Source: Pigoraptor vietnamica (Eukaryota; Opisthokonta; Filasterea). Taken from it: DNA of 53,927 bases. Positions 1 through 11,127 of this stretch are shown here, piece after piece. The notes beneath the pieces are model-generated. The model was not told the origin of the DNA. It saw nothing but the letters and a program-made list of their open reading frames with translations, and searched no databases. Position numbers and translations under genes: made by a program. Where the stretch lies: NCBI GenBank assembly GCA_943704525.1, contig CALSCQ010001056.1:3269-57195 (forward strand), read 5' to 3'. How positions within the stretch are numbered: position 1 is the stretch's first letter; each line of letters opens with the position of its first letter.

Positions 1-1126
1 CCTATTGGCTTCATCCCCCCCCCCCCCCCGCGCCCACTTGACATCCCGCCTCGGCGCAGACGACGGCCGCTGTTACAGCATGGGCAACAACGAGTTTTCG
101 CAGCTCGGACAGAGCACGCGCCAGTTACGCCCCGGTCGCATTCGCATTTTGGACAGCCTCGTCGTCCGCGATGCCGCGTGCGGAGAGAACCACACGCTCG
201 TGCTCACCGACGAAGGGCGCGTGTACAGCTGGGGCGCCGGATCCAAGGGTGGGCCGCGCTGCTTCGTACTGTACTGCACCGTTTGCGCAGTGCCTGTTCG
301 CTTCGTCGGTCCCATTCCAATGTTTTGCCATGTGTTGTAGCTGTGGTTTGTGAGAGTCGCACTCATGCATGCGTGATGGGCGCAGGGCAACTCGGGCACG
401 ACAGCACGGACCCGGTCGCGAAGCCGCGCCTCATTCGCGCGCTTGCTGAAACGCGCATCGTGCAGATTGCGTGCGGGAGGGAGTTTAGCGCCGCGCTCTC
501 GGGTACGTTCTTGCTGCGATTGAATCTGTGGTGTACCGACTGCGGTCTTTTCACTATGTCTCGCGGGTCGTGTCTGCATGACGTGTCCCCCTTGTACGAC
601 ATTCTCAAAGTCTCTCCGCCACTCACCACTCCCTCGCACGTGACACCGCAGAGTGCGGCGATGTCTTCGTGTGGGGATGCAACCAGAGCAAGCAACTCGC
701 GCGCACCAACATGAGCCAATCGCCGCTTCCGATGGTTGTCGCTCCAATGGTCGGGAAGCCCGTCGTCGCCATTGCGTGCGGGGACGCGCACATGGCCGTG
801 CTTACAGGTGCGTAGTTTGCTGCTGCATGTGTGGCCGTGTGTGTGTGTGTGTGTGTGTGTGCGTGTGTGTGTGTATGTGTGCGTGTGTTATGTGTGTTGT
901 ATGCAAATTTGACGCTTCTTATCCATACCGCTGCCTATCTCCAGCGTCCGGCACCGTGTACTTATGGGGATCGGAGCGAGCCTGCACCCCAAGCGTCGGT
1001 GATAGCGTGTGGGTGGCGCCGATGCTGTTGCGGAGTCCCCTTGCCGACAGAGTGACGCAGGTCGCGTGCGGTGCGAGCCATACGTTGTTGCTGACGGGTG
1101 AGTTATCGAATCAGCATATGCGCGCA

Positions 1127-1219
<93 letters not shown>

Positions 1220-4200
1220 TGCGAGAGTGTACGTTCGTGCATATGTGACACATTTAAGAGAAGGCTTGGTGTGCGCTCATGGAGCTGTTTTCGATTCACA
1301 GAGAACGGTCGCATCATTACCTTTGGCGTCGGCGCAAACGGGCGACTTGGCCACGGGAACGACCAGAACGAGCTCAACCCCCGCGTCGTCATGGAACTGC
1401 TGGGCGTGCGGGTGCGTGTGCAGTCTCTCCTGTCCCAACACGCAATTTCTCTGGTGCCCTTGCCATCCCTCTTACGCGACGCACAAACGTCCCGCGCACG
1501 CGCTTCTGCCCAATTTGCTCCGTGTTGATTGCGCTTGATTGCGCTGGTCTGTCCGTTGCAGGTGACAATGGTCTGCGCAAGCGGCGGACACAACCTAGCC
1601 TACAGTCCGGACACGCGCCGGTGCGTGTCTCCTGTGCTTTGGAGTGCCTGCCTTCCGTGCGCCACTGTGTGTGCTTTCTGCGCAATCGACAGGCGAGACG
1701 TATTGCCAGGCGTATTATCTTAAAGTGCACGGAAGCTCGCACGCACGCTAACCCGTTCCCGTCCACCCTCAGCGTCTACTCGTGGGGTCTGGGCACCAGC
1801 GGCCAGCTCGGCATGGGCGCGGCCACCAGCGGCGCGCTTCCGAGTGCCATCGAGGTCCTGTTCGAGAGGACTGTTCTTGGCATTGCGTGCGGCGCAAACC
1901 ACTGCTTTGCAATGGTCTTCAACGGTAGGTGCCGAGTGGGCGAGTGCGTGCGCAAGCTGGGAGTTGATTAGTGCGTGTTGTTGAATCTTGTAATTAGTGC
2001 ACGTGTGCGCGCACGCAATAACGCTCGTTCGTGTGTGGCCGAATAACCGTCGACTGACACTTTCTCTTTGCTTCCCACACCCACAGGCGAAAGCGATGCC
2101 ATCCCCGCAGCCGCGAAGGGCCGCTTCAAGCCCCTGCGGCGACCGCTCGCCCTCGAACTCGACTCTCTCCGCGCCATGGTTGGCGCCGCCGCCCTCGCGG
2201 ACAACTACGCGCGCCTCTGCCGAGATCTCGCCGTCGTCTTTTCGAGTCCCTCGTGCATTAACGCGAGCTTTCGCCGCCCCCCACCGGCGACTGATGGCGC
2301 TGCAGTGCCCGTGCGGCACGAGCGCGGGTGGGAAGCGGCGGTGTCGACCGACGTCGAGTCGCTCTGCATCGCGCTCGACCTCCTCATGTCCCTGCCGCCC
2401 GTCGTGGGCCGCACGCTCGGCATGGCCGTTGTGCGACTCGCACTCACCGTGTCAGACGGCGGCGCCTTTTTGCTAGACGAGGAGTGCGTCGGAGCGCCCC
2501 TTGCGATCATGCTCAGCCCGTTTGTCGCCGACACATCTTTTTACTACCAGAGGGACGTGGCCGTTCGTCTGGGCGCCATGCTGGGGTCGATGGGGTCCGC
2601 GGCGTCTGCGGCGCTGCACCGACACCTCTGCCGCCTGCCGCCCGCACGCATGCGCGGGTCCGTGCGCGCCCTTCGCAAGTACCTCAACCAGTCGGCCGCG
2701 ACGGGCGCCGCTGGCCCGCACTCGCACTGGGACCCCGCGGTGCTGTGCTCAATCGCGATGCTGATGGAACGACTGCGTCGGGCGAGCGACACGGTGGGCG
2801 GGGACGAGCCATGTGTGCCGGACGACGACTTCTACTGCTTTGCGCTCTGCGTGACGGCGAACCTCGAGGACGACTACAACGTGTGGCGGACGGGGCGTCC
2901 CGGGTTCTGCCTGTGCCGGTTTCCCTTTGTCATGGATGCGGGGACGAAGGCGCGGCTGCTCCGCATCGATGCCGTGCGGCAGATGCGCGTGCAGGTCGAG
3001 CGCGCCCTCTTCTCGTTCCCGCTCATGCCGACGAACCCGTTCTTCGTGCTCGAGGTGCGCCGTGAGCACATTGTCGCCGACACGCTCGCGCGGGTGATCG
3101 GCAGCACGCCGTCGCAGATCAAGCGGCCGCTGAAGGTCAAGTTCGCGGGCGAGCAGGGCGTCGACGAGGGCGGCGTAAAGAAGGAGTTCTTTCAGCTGCT
3201 CCTCCGCGCGCTCCTTGACCCCTCCCAGGGACTCTTCGTCGAGTCACGTGAGGCGCGCGTGCTGTGGTTTGCGCCCGTTGCCGACCCGAGCGCCGAACAG
3301 CGCCACTTTCTTCTCGGCGTGCTTTTCGGGCTTGCGATTTACAACAACGTCCTCGTCGAGCCCTTCTTTCCACCGGTCATGTACAAGAAGCTTCTCGGCG
3401 GGAAGCCCACACTCGCCGACCTCTCTGGGCTCGACCCGACCGTCGCGCGCAGCCTTCGCCAGCTGCTCAGCTACGACGGCGACGACGTTGAGTCTGTGTT
3501 TGGGCTGACGTTCACAATTGACGAGCGCGAGCCCTCCCAAGCGCCTCCGCAGTCTCAGCGCTCTCCAGGGAGGAGGGCGCAGCACCGCAACTCGACCGAC
3601 GCGCAGATGGCATTTGAGGCGTACGGCGTTGTTGCGCCTGCGTATGCTGACGACGACGACATGCCACTGAGCGATGGCGGTGAAGAGAAGGCGACGGGTG
3701 GCGAGGCACACGCGGCGGCGGCAGCGCAGAAGTCGCCGCCTGCGGAAGAACGGCCAAAATTGCGCACGCGAGAGCTGAAACCGCGGGGCTCGGAAATTCC
3801 CGTAACAAACGCCAACCGCCAAGGTGCTTGCGCGTGAAGGCGTACACCGCGTGCAAATTGGCTGCGAGTGACTGTGGGCACGCGCGCGTATGCTTATGTG
3901 CATGCGTGGTCCGCCGTGGTGCTTACTCGTCTGTTTGCTCTTGCAGAGTTTGTCGATCTCTACGTGCGTCACGTGCTCGTCGACTCTGTTGCGCTGCAAT
4001 ACGCCTCGTTCAACCGCGGCTTTGCGACCGTTTGTCACGGGCCGATCCTCGAGGTGCGTGTGTGCGCGCGCGCTGTCCCGTCGAGAGCTCGTGTTTCGCG
4101 TGATGTCTCGGGAGTTGAAGAAGATGTCGTATCAGCTGTGGGGTATATTCGACGAGTGTGTATTGACTCCACTAGGGAGTTGCAAGAGAGAGAGAGAGAT

Positions 4201-5299
4201 GTGCGAGTGCGCTGTGTGCGCTGAACGCTGTCTCCCTTCGTCTTTTTTCCTTCTCGGCTATTTCGCTGTCTGGACTATGTCTCTCTCCCTCCTTTTAGTG
4301 GAGTCGATAGACACACGTCTATGATATAAGCTGATCCGACATCTCTTCCTCTATGCTCTTTCTCGGCTGTTGCGCTGTCTGAACGCTGTCTCTCTTCCCC
4401 ATTTCTCACGCAGCTGTTGCGTCCACGTGAGCTGGAAATGATCATTTGCGGCAGTCCCGAGCACGACTTCAGCGAATTTGAGACGTCCACGACATATGCG
4501 AATGGCTACCACGCGGCGCATCCCGTCATCAAGTGCGTGCATGTGAAATCGCCGTGTGCTCTGCGTTTGTGCGCTCGTGCGTGTGTGCGCGCGTGCGTAA
4601 TGTCTGCGTGCGCATGTGAGCGTGTGCTTCCCGTAAGCCTGTTACGGTCACATCCTCACATTCACGCACGCCTTTTCGCCTTACAGGAACTTTTGGGCCG
4701 TCTTCCAGTCACTCTCGGCGATGGACAAGCGGCGCCTGCTTGCGTTTGCGACTGGCTCCGACAGAGTGCCCATCGAGGGATTCGCGGGACTCAAGTTTGT
4801 CATCCAGCGCAGCGGTCCGGACTCCGACAGGTGCGTCACGTGCGCTGGCTTTGACCGGGGTGTCACGTGCGCTGCGCTTGTCCTGTGTGTCGTTGCGGCC
4901 CATGTCTTGGGCTCTGTATGTTGTCTCGCGTGTTGATACCTGCCCGTGGCGCTTGTTGATACTGACAAATCGCATGCCGTTCTTCCGATGCGCGTTCTGC
5001 AGGCTGCCGGTGGCCCACACGTGGTGAGTCTCGCATTCCGTCCGTTTGCCCTCTTTCTTTCCGTCGATGGAGGTTCAGTTCTGTGACTGCCCTCTGATCT
5101 GAAAACTCTGCGCCGCGGAGGGACAGCGCGTGGCCCGCGAGTGCGTTTTTTTGTCGTCGTGTGCCCGCTCTGAATCCCCTTCTCCTCGCCCACTCGCAGC
5201 TTCAATGTCCTCGACCTTCCCGAGTATGCGACGGAGGCCAAGCTGCGCGAGAAGCTTACCCTCGCGCTCTCCAATTCGGAGGGATTCCACCTCGCGTGA
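1..5299 (+). CDS. HERC-type E3 ubiquitin ligase (RCC1 repeats + HECT), 5' truncated
   Basis: The protein would transfer ubiquitin from an E2 to substrates through a HECT cysteine, and its RCC1 propeller is a likely substrate or partner surface. Exons: 60-248, 386-502, 652-807, 945-1097, 1302-1411, 1562-1620, 1773-1924, 2087-3823, 3947-4053, 4414-4532, 4687-4830, 5004-5024, 5200-5299. The first seven exons carry successive RCC1 repeats (CYSMGNNEFSQLG, VFVWGCNQSKQL, VYSWGLGTSGQLGMG, each followed by an ACGxxH-type strand). Exon 8 starts the HECT domain (PLKVKFAGEQGVDEGGVKKE). The end follows HERC4 closely: TGSDRVPIEGF, FVIQRSGPDSDRLP, then HTCFNVLDLPEY with the catalytic Cys, ending GFHLA. The Cys codon is split TG|C between exons 12 and 13. 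A roughly 80-residue Pro/acidic/Ala-rich insertion interrupts the HECT N-lobe at about 3525-3770. The start codon lies left of the window; base 1 falls in an intron. The domain order and length resemble HERC3/HERC4, but I leave the symbol blank because orthology cannot be settled here. Confidence 0.93.
15..29. repeat. C15 homopolymer at left window edge
   Basis: A run of 15 C lies in the partial intron just before the first visible exon of the HERC gene. It could be a natural polypyrimidine tract, or a place where read assembly is weak. Confidence 0.9.
839..892. repeat. (GT)n-rich tract in HERC intron
   Basis: Imperfect TG/GT dinucleotide repeat with CG and AT interruptions, inside the intron 808-944. 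It begins shortly after the GTGCGT donor. Confidence 0.85.
1128..1216. repeat. (GT)n microsatellite in HERC intron
   Basis: A nearly pure GT repeat of about 88 bp in the intron 1098-1301. It makes long spurious Cys-Val and Thr-His reading frames on both strands, which are not genes. Confidence 0.95.
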
Positions 5300-5870
5300 G
5301 CGCGACGTGCTCGCGGCGGCGGTCGAGAGAGAAGCAAAACGTGCGTGTGTTCAGAAGCAAAACGTGCGTGTGTTCTTAGAAGGGGCGACGGGGCGACGGT
5401 CCTGCTTGTTTCTGTTCGCCCAGGGCGTCGTGCGCCGCAGTGGTTGCGGTGCACTGGGACTATATGGTTGCGACGGAGGGATTTGTGGTGTGTGTGCCTG
5501 CGTCCCACGTGACTGGAGGAAGCATGACTAAACGGCATGCACTAGCCACTGTGAATGCGAAATTTCTGCAAGTGACATTCGCACAGCACATTACGCCACA
5601 CGGGACGACAATTCGCCGTTTGAGAATCCACCGTTCAATAGCGCACACGACGCGTGTCGAGAGCAACGCAGCGAGCGCACGCGCAACGCAGGCTTACGCA
5701 GCATCAGTCGCCATGAGAATGTACCTGCAACGAAGCAGAGCAGGAAGCGAGTTAGCACAGTTTAAACTCCGAGTATTGTCGTCGAACACGTGCACGGCAA
5801 CCGACGAACGCCGCACACACCCACACACACAATCTCTCTCTCTCTCTCTCTCACACACTCACTAGCTCAC
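5300..5870. other. Convergent gap between HERC and GCLM genes, no gene seen
   Basis: It lies between the stop codons of two convergent genes and should hold both 3' UTRs. A 141-codon frame at 5440-5865 shows no family motif and runs into CA/CT simple sequence, so I did not call it. A CT/CA tract lies at about 5814-5880. I see no RNA gene. Confidence 0.6.
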
Positions 5871-6104
5871 TCACATACAACACAACACCCACCCCTTCGA
5901 TGCAATGACGCCTCGGCACGGGTACGTTGCCTGGTACCGCACGAGCCATCGCGGGCGCAGTGAGGTGTACGAAGGCGACGCCGCAACGGCCGACTCAAAC
6001 ACATCGCGCGGGAGAATGTCTGCAACAAATGTACGCACAGAAATGGTTAGGGACGTTTCACACATCCACGCACCAACACACGTGCGCAAACAGACAGGCA
6101 CGAC

Positions 6105-6139
<35 letters not shown>

Positions 6140-8005
6140 CACACACACACAAAGCATTCCCAATACGCCCACGCCCACTGACGAAGCACGCACACACGCA
6201 CTCGTACACACGGACACGTGAGGACAGTGGGAAGCCAGCGCCATCCACCCACCGCGGCTGTCCGCGTGCGTCAGGAGCGAAATTCCGCTCGCCTTGGCAT
6301 AGTCGACGAGGTCCTTCGGCATGACGCAACATGACGTCAGGTTGACGTGGTTTACCGTCGGCTTCGTCTGCAGAGAGCGGGTCACCACGAGATTGTGAGA
6401 ATTTTCCAGTCTGTGAGTGGAAATGAATTGCGTGCGCGTCATGTACGCAAAAGTGCGCATGGCGGTGGGTGGAGGGACAAGTAATCACGGGCGTTGTCTC
6501 TCCACTTCTTGTTTCAGCACAATCCTCTCTCCGTCACGTGACACCCACCCGCGCGCGCTCCATGAGCCACTGCACACCCTCTAGGCTGAAGTCGGCGACG
6601 CCAATCGAAGCCACGCGACCAGCGTCCACCTCGCCCTCGAGCGCCTGCGAAAGTGCGGCCGCTGTCAGTCACAATATGAGACAACGACGCACTCGACGAT
6701 ACCACGAACAAATTGCCCTTTGCGCTACGACAAGAAAAATCGTGAGCGACCGCGAGATGGACGCACACAGCTGCTTTCACTGCAATGGCGTCGCACTAAC
6801 TTGCAACCGACGGTCCGCGCATACACACACCTGCCACACGGCGGCGACGGAAGGGTCGGTCTCGGGAGTGTCTGCGGGCAGCGACACGTGCACGTTGTCC
6901 AGCTTGTCTGTTCCGAGGCACGAGAGGCCTGTTGGCGCAGGGTGGTCGTTAGGCCATGCATGCGACACATGGTCCAACCCGTGGTTGCTACACGGGCTCT
7001 CATTTGGCACAGGAGGGTGAAATGCACTCAGTCGATCCTTCGACCGGGACACTCACTCTCTGCGACTGCGTCCGACACACTCGCGGCGTCCGTCCGCTCC
7101 AGGAGAAAGATTTTCACTGTCAATGCGAACATGAGAGACGAGGCTTAAGGTAGCGAGAAGCTACACCACGCGCGCACACGCATCTCACACGCGCACACAC
7201 ACACACACACGCACGCACGCACGCGCGCGCGCGCGGGCACTAATTCCGTGAAGTTGTGGACCAACACACACCGTTGATAGCGAGAGTGGACCGCTCCTCT
7301 CCTTTGATGTGGTCCGCAGGCCCCACATACTGCCGCTGCACAATGACGATAAAGTAAATAAGCACACTCGGACGCGATCTTCCACACAGACGTTGAATCA
7401 CTGGTGTCATCAGAGAAGAGCCCATCGACTCAGAGGGAGGGATTGAACGCAGCTGGCGTCGATCAACTCTAACGCAGCGTAATAGAGGAGAAGAATGAAA
7501 AAAGGACGACGATGCACACCGTTCCGTGGTTTGCGCCGTTTGCAGTCGCTTCGCCAGTCACGACAGCCTGGATCCCGCGCTTGATCTGCACCAGCAACAG
7601 AGGCCGCGTTTGTGAGTGAGTAAATGAGTGAGTGCGCGAGATGCGCGTGGCAAAAACGCACAACAGCACAATTCAGCACACAGCACGACACACGCATATA
7701 AGATGAGCGCAAGAATGACAGGCGACCCGCTGCTCTCCGTGCACCCCTCCACTCGTGGGCAAACAACGGCTAATGCCCAGAAAGGCGGGGGAAGCGGGTG
7801 GGAGAGAGAGAAAAACGAAAAAAGACAAGTCCAATGACAACAGCATACGGTGGTGATGCGCAGAAAAAAGGAAGGGGGGAGGGAGGAGAGTGGCCACAAC
7901 AACATCAACGGTGGCACTTGCCTCGTCGCGCGAGTCCTGGGAGGGCTTCCGCACTTCAAGCACGTTGCCAGTGCGAAAGACAACACTCGACGCACCGGGC
8001 GCCAT
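5871..8005 (-). CDS. GCLM: Glutamate-cysteine ligase regulatory (modifier) subunit
   Basis: This is the modifier subunit that raises the activity of glutamate-cysteine ligase, the first step of glutathione synthesis in the cytosol. It has an aldo-keto-reductase-like fold without reductase function. Exons in transcript order: 8005-7922, 7585-7520, 7335-7272, 6928-6831, 6644-6549, 6367-6253, 6019-5871, giving 223 residues against about 274 in human. Family signatures in order: FRTGNVLEVRKPS near the N terminus; LDNVHVSLPADTP; VASIGVADFSLEGVQWLM; the hallmark VNHVNLTSCCVMPKDLVDYA followed by LLTHADS; and the C-terminal RGVIASKG. All junction phases agree. Intron 1 uses a GC donor (GAG|gcaagt). 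The start at 8005 opens the frame just before the conserved N-terminal block. The short exons 2 and 3 are inferred from phase and splice sites and are the least certain part. The gene is divergent from HPRT and probably shares its promoter gap. Confidence 0.88.
6101..6151. repeat. (CA)n microsatellite in GCLM intron
   Basis: CA dinucleotide run on the plus strand, so GT on the coding strand. It lies in the last intron of the minus-strand gene, between exons 6367-6253 and 6019-5871. Confidence 0.9.
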
Positions 8006-8507
8006 TCGTCCGCACGGCAGCCGGTGCCGTCACTCGTGGATTTTTACCCTCGAAAAATTGGGCCACTGCTTGTTCGACTCGGCAACGATATGGACCCCGA
8101 CAGTGTCCCGCTGTGTGTGTTCCCACAGCACCGGAGAGAGAGAACGGCAGGAATGCGGCTGTGCGGACGTGCGTGGGCCGTGCCCAAACGGACACAATTA
8201 GGGTACTAAGACGAGCGTGATGGGCAGCTACGATAGTAAGTTAACAAACTCAATTGAGCTTGCTCCGCCTTTCCCTTCAGCAAGAGCGTCGGTGAGTGAG
8301 TGAGTGAGAGAGAGAGAGAGTGTGTGTGTGTGTGTGTTGTGTGCGCGCACGCGGCTGTTGTCTTCTCGAGAGTGGCCGACGTCAGCAAGAAAGCCGGCAT
8401 TGAATAACAGGGAGCACGTGACCATCACGTGACCAAATCACGTGCGGCACGTGCTGTGGGACGTAAAACGGCCTTCTCAGCGATCGAATAGCTACTTTCC
8501 CTCTTTT
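8006..8507. promoter_or_regulatory. Divergent promoter gap between GCLM and HPRT with four CACGTG boxes
   Basis: About 500 bp separate the two start codons. Four CACGTG palindromes sit at 8415-8420, 8426-8431, 8439-8444 and 8448-8453, spaced 11, 13 and 9 bp start to start. They lie 55-93 bp before the HPRT ATG. CACGTG is the classic E-box of bHLH factors (USF, Cbf1, Myc types), so this is a strong candidate binding cluster. A GAGT/GA/GT simple repeat lies at 8292-8338. Control of both genes is inference. Confidence 0.7.
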
Positions 8508-10772
8508 ATGGCGAGCAAATCGAGGGAAAGGGACCCTCTTGACGACAGCGACGAGCGAAGTGCGAAGAGGACGAAAATGGCGGAGGTCAAGCGCGACGCA
8601 CCCTCGCGTGCGATGTATGTGTCGGTGGGTCGTCACACTCCCAATTGCCGGCAATCTGGGCCATGGGGGCGTACTTGAGGCACCAATTGGACGCTCTCGT
8701 GAAGTTCACGAGAATATGAGGCTGCCGTGTGGTTGTATTGCTGCGAGCAGTTCAGTACGCCATCGCTGAAGAGGGCCGCGTGTGGGACATTATGTGAGCA
8801 CCTCTGGGTGGCTCAGCGGAGAGACCTTGTTGAGTTTGAGATCGTGCGTTTCTGGGATCCTTTCTCGCAAACTGTTGACGGGATGTCTTTAGTATGCCTA
8901 CATGAGTGGCACTCGAGTGCTAGATGTGAGTGCTGATACGATTTGCTTGCAGATTCCCGACAATTTCCCGGGGTATCCGCTCGATGTGTTTGTTGTCCCG
9001 CGGCACTACGAGCAGGACGTGTCCTCGGTGCTCGTGCCGCACGGTTTCATTCTCAACAGGTGTGCGTGGACGGCAGGCGCGTCGTTTTGTGTGCCGTGGT
9101 ACCATTCCGAGTCGCTCCCATGCGAGGGCGTACTTATTTGCTATGTGGCGTACTCTGTCTTTATAATGTCTGCCTCGGCAGGGTGCTGAACTGGTGTCTA
9201 ACCAATGGATTGGAGTGACTGTTGTTGTTGTTGTGCACGCATGCGGGTGCGTGTGTGTGAGTGCTCCCCCCGCCCTGAATCCGCGCTCACGTGACGCAGG
9301 GTGGAGAAGCTCGCCCACGAGATTGTGCGGGACATGGGCGACAACCACCTTGTCGTCGTGTGCGTGCTCAAGGGCGGACACCAGTTCTTCGCGGACCTCC
9401 TCAACGTGATCAAGTCGATCAACTCGTCCGGTGCGTGCCTGTGCCACTGCAGCGCTGCGCGTGCGTGCGAGCACGCTATGTGGGAATAGGCGCCGATGCT
9501 TAGTTTTGTGGGACGTTTTCAGAGCGTGTGTTTTCTGCTTTTCATTGAAGAGTTACTGCATTTTCCATTTGCTCGCATGCTCAATTGCGCTCCGCTGCGC
9601 TGTGTGTGTGCGTGTGTGCGTGTGTGCGGTGTGTGTGTGTGTGTGCGTGTGTGTGCGTGTGTGTGTGCGCGTGTGTGTGTCTGCGTGTGTGTGTGTGTGT
9701 GGTGTGTGTGTGTGTGTGTCTGTGTCTGTGTGTCAGTTGTGCATACATCTGTGGTGAGACTGACGTGTGTGTGCGCGTGTGTGCGTGTGTGTGCATGTGT
9801 GTGTGTGTGTGCGTTGCAGAGACGTCCAAGCCGCTCTCGATCGATTTCATCCGCGTCAAGTCCTATCACAACGACCAGTCGACGGGAGAGGTAACCATTT
9901 CCGGCGGTGATCTCGAGGCCTTGCGTGGGAAGGTGCGTGCATGAACTGTTGCGCGCACATTGTACGGCAACCTCTTGAGTGCCTAGCTTGTGTGTGTGTG
10001 TGTTTGTGTGTGGTGTCCATGTAGCAGCCGTCTTCGTTAATAGCTTATGAGTGCGTGGTGTGGCGTCGCCACTCTCTTGCCGACTTTTTCGAAGAGCTGT
10101 TGTTCAGCTTGAGCAATATGCACTTGCTTTCGCTGACACGTCTTGCTTGCCCGTTGTAACCCTCTTGACGCCCGCCGGGAACTTTGGTCGGCGCAGAATG
10201 TGCTACTAGTGGAGGTGGGCGACTGACTATGTGCGTCGCATTTTTCACAGCACAACTCAGGATGTTCGTTTCGTCACCACCACTCGGTACGCTCTGGCTC
10301 ACGCCGTACCCCTCTTAACTCGTTCCAGGACATTATCGACACTGGTCTCACCATGACGCGGCTGCTGAAGAAGCTCGAGTCGTACGGCGCGGCCAAGCTG
10401 CGCGTCGCAAGCCTCCTCGTCAAGCGCACGCCCAAGTCGAACGGCTACAGGCCGGACTACACGGGCTTTGAGATCCCCGACAGCTTTGTCGTCGGGTGAG
10501 TGATGAGTGCGTCGGGCTGTTTGTGCGCGCAGAAGGGGTCGGTATTGCTGCTGTCTCGCGCGGGTGTGTGACGGATGTTGTTCTGTTTGCGAGAGTGTGA
10601 CTAGAATGGGTTGCGCGTGTGGATGAATTGAGTCCTCCATATTCGCGCTTGTTGACGCAAGCGCGCGCGCAATCGCACTCGCAGCTATTGCCTCGATTAC
10701 AACGAGTTTTTCCGGGACATGCCCCACATTTGTGCCATTAGCGAAACGGGGAAGGTCAAGTACGCGTGTTGA
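8508..10772 (+). CDS. HPRT1: Hypoxanthine(-guanine) phosphoribosyltransferase
   Basis: This purine-salvage enzyme joins hypoxanthine or guanine to PRPP to give IMP or GMP, in the cytosol. Exons: 8508-8624, 8953-9059, 9300-9430, 9820-9932, 10197-10214, 10329-10495, 10685-10772, giving 246 residues; the human protein has 218. Motifs in order: [31 protein letters not shown]; the flexible active-site loop [13 protein letters not shown]; the PRPP loop [47 protein letters not shown]; the end [13 protein letters not shown]. Exon 5 is only 18 nt and encodes NVLLVE, exactly the missing first half of the PRPP motif. The first roughly 35 residues are charged and longer than in the human enzyme. The ATG at 8508 is the first in frame, and an internal Met at codon 24 is an alternative. 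Specificity for guanine versus hypoxanthine is not readable from sequence. Confidence 0.95.
9602..9812. repeat. Long imperfect (GT)n tract in HPRT intron
   Basis: TG-rich simple sequence with CG and CT interruptions. It fills most of the second half of the intron between exons 9300-9430 and 9820-9932. Confidence 0.9.
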
Positions 10773-11025
10773 GAATGAACGGCCAAAGAGTGAGCCGTGG
10801 TGTTCGTGGTTACACTAGTGGGTAGCTACTGGCGACAAGAGCAAAGAGGATCGCGGCGGCACTTCCGGTCCAAGGAAAGACGAGTCGACAAGCTAAAAAC
10901 TCGCTATATTTTCTTCAACGAACATCTGTACAGGGTCACAGACCAATCCGAAGCAAGGGCACAACGCGCAAAACGCAGCGGAAAACGCGGCAACGCATGA
11001 AGAACGCATGAGACAGAAAACGCTT

Positions 11026-11127
11026 TGCACGCTTACGCCGAACGCGCCGCACGAACAAGTGTCTCTACAGCGCCGTTGCACGCTTACGCCGAACGCGCCG
11101 CACGAACAAGTGTCTCTACAGCGCCGT
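11026..11127. repeat. 51-bp perfect tandem duplication over the SYF2 stop codon
   Basis: Two identical 51-bp units at 11026-11076 and 11077-11127. The right-hand unit contains the last codons and the stop (11116-11118) of the minus-strand SYF2 gene; the left-hand unit is a copy lying in its 3' UTR. The rest of the HPRT-SYF2 convergent gap (10773-11025) shows no gene. Confidence 0.95.

Noticed and set aside
888-1253. Long Thr-His / Cys-Val reading frames over GT/CA tracts
   Set aside because: They are translations of dinucleotide repeats inside introns; the same is true at 6047-6460, 9519-9869, 11906-12697, 34061-34773, 39972-40755 and 48087-48554.
5440-5865. 141-codon plus-strand frame between HERC and GCLM
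   Set aside because: No family motif; it ends in CT/CA simple sequence and lies where two convergent 3' UTRs are expected.
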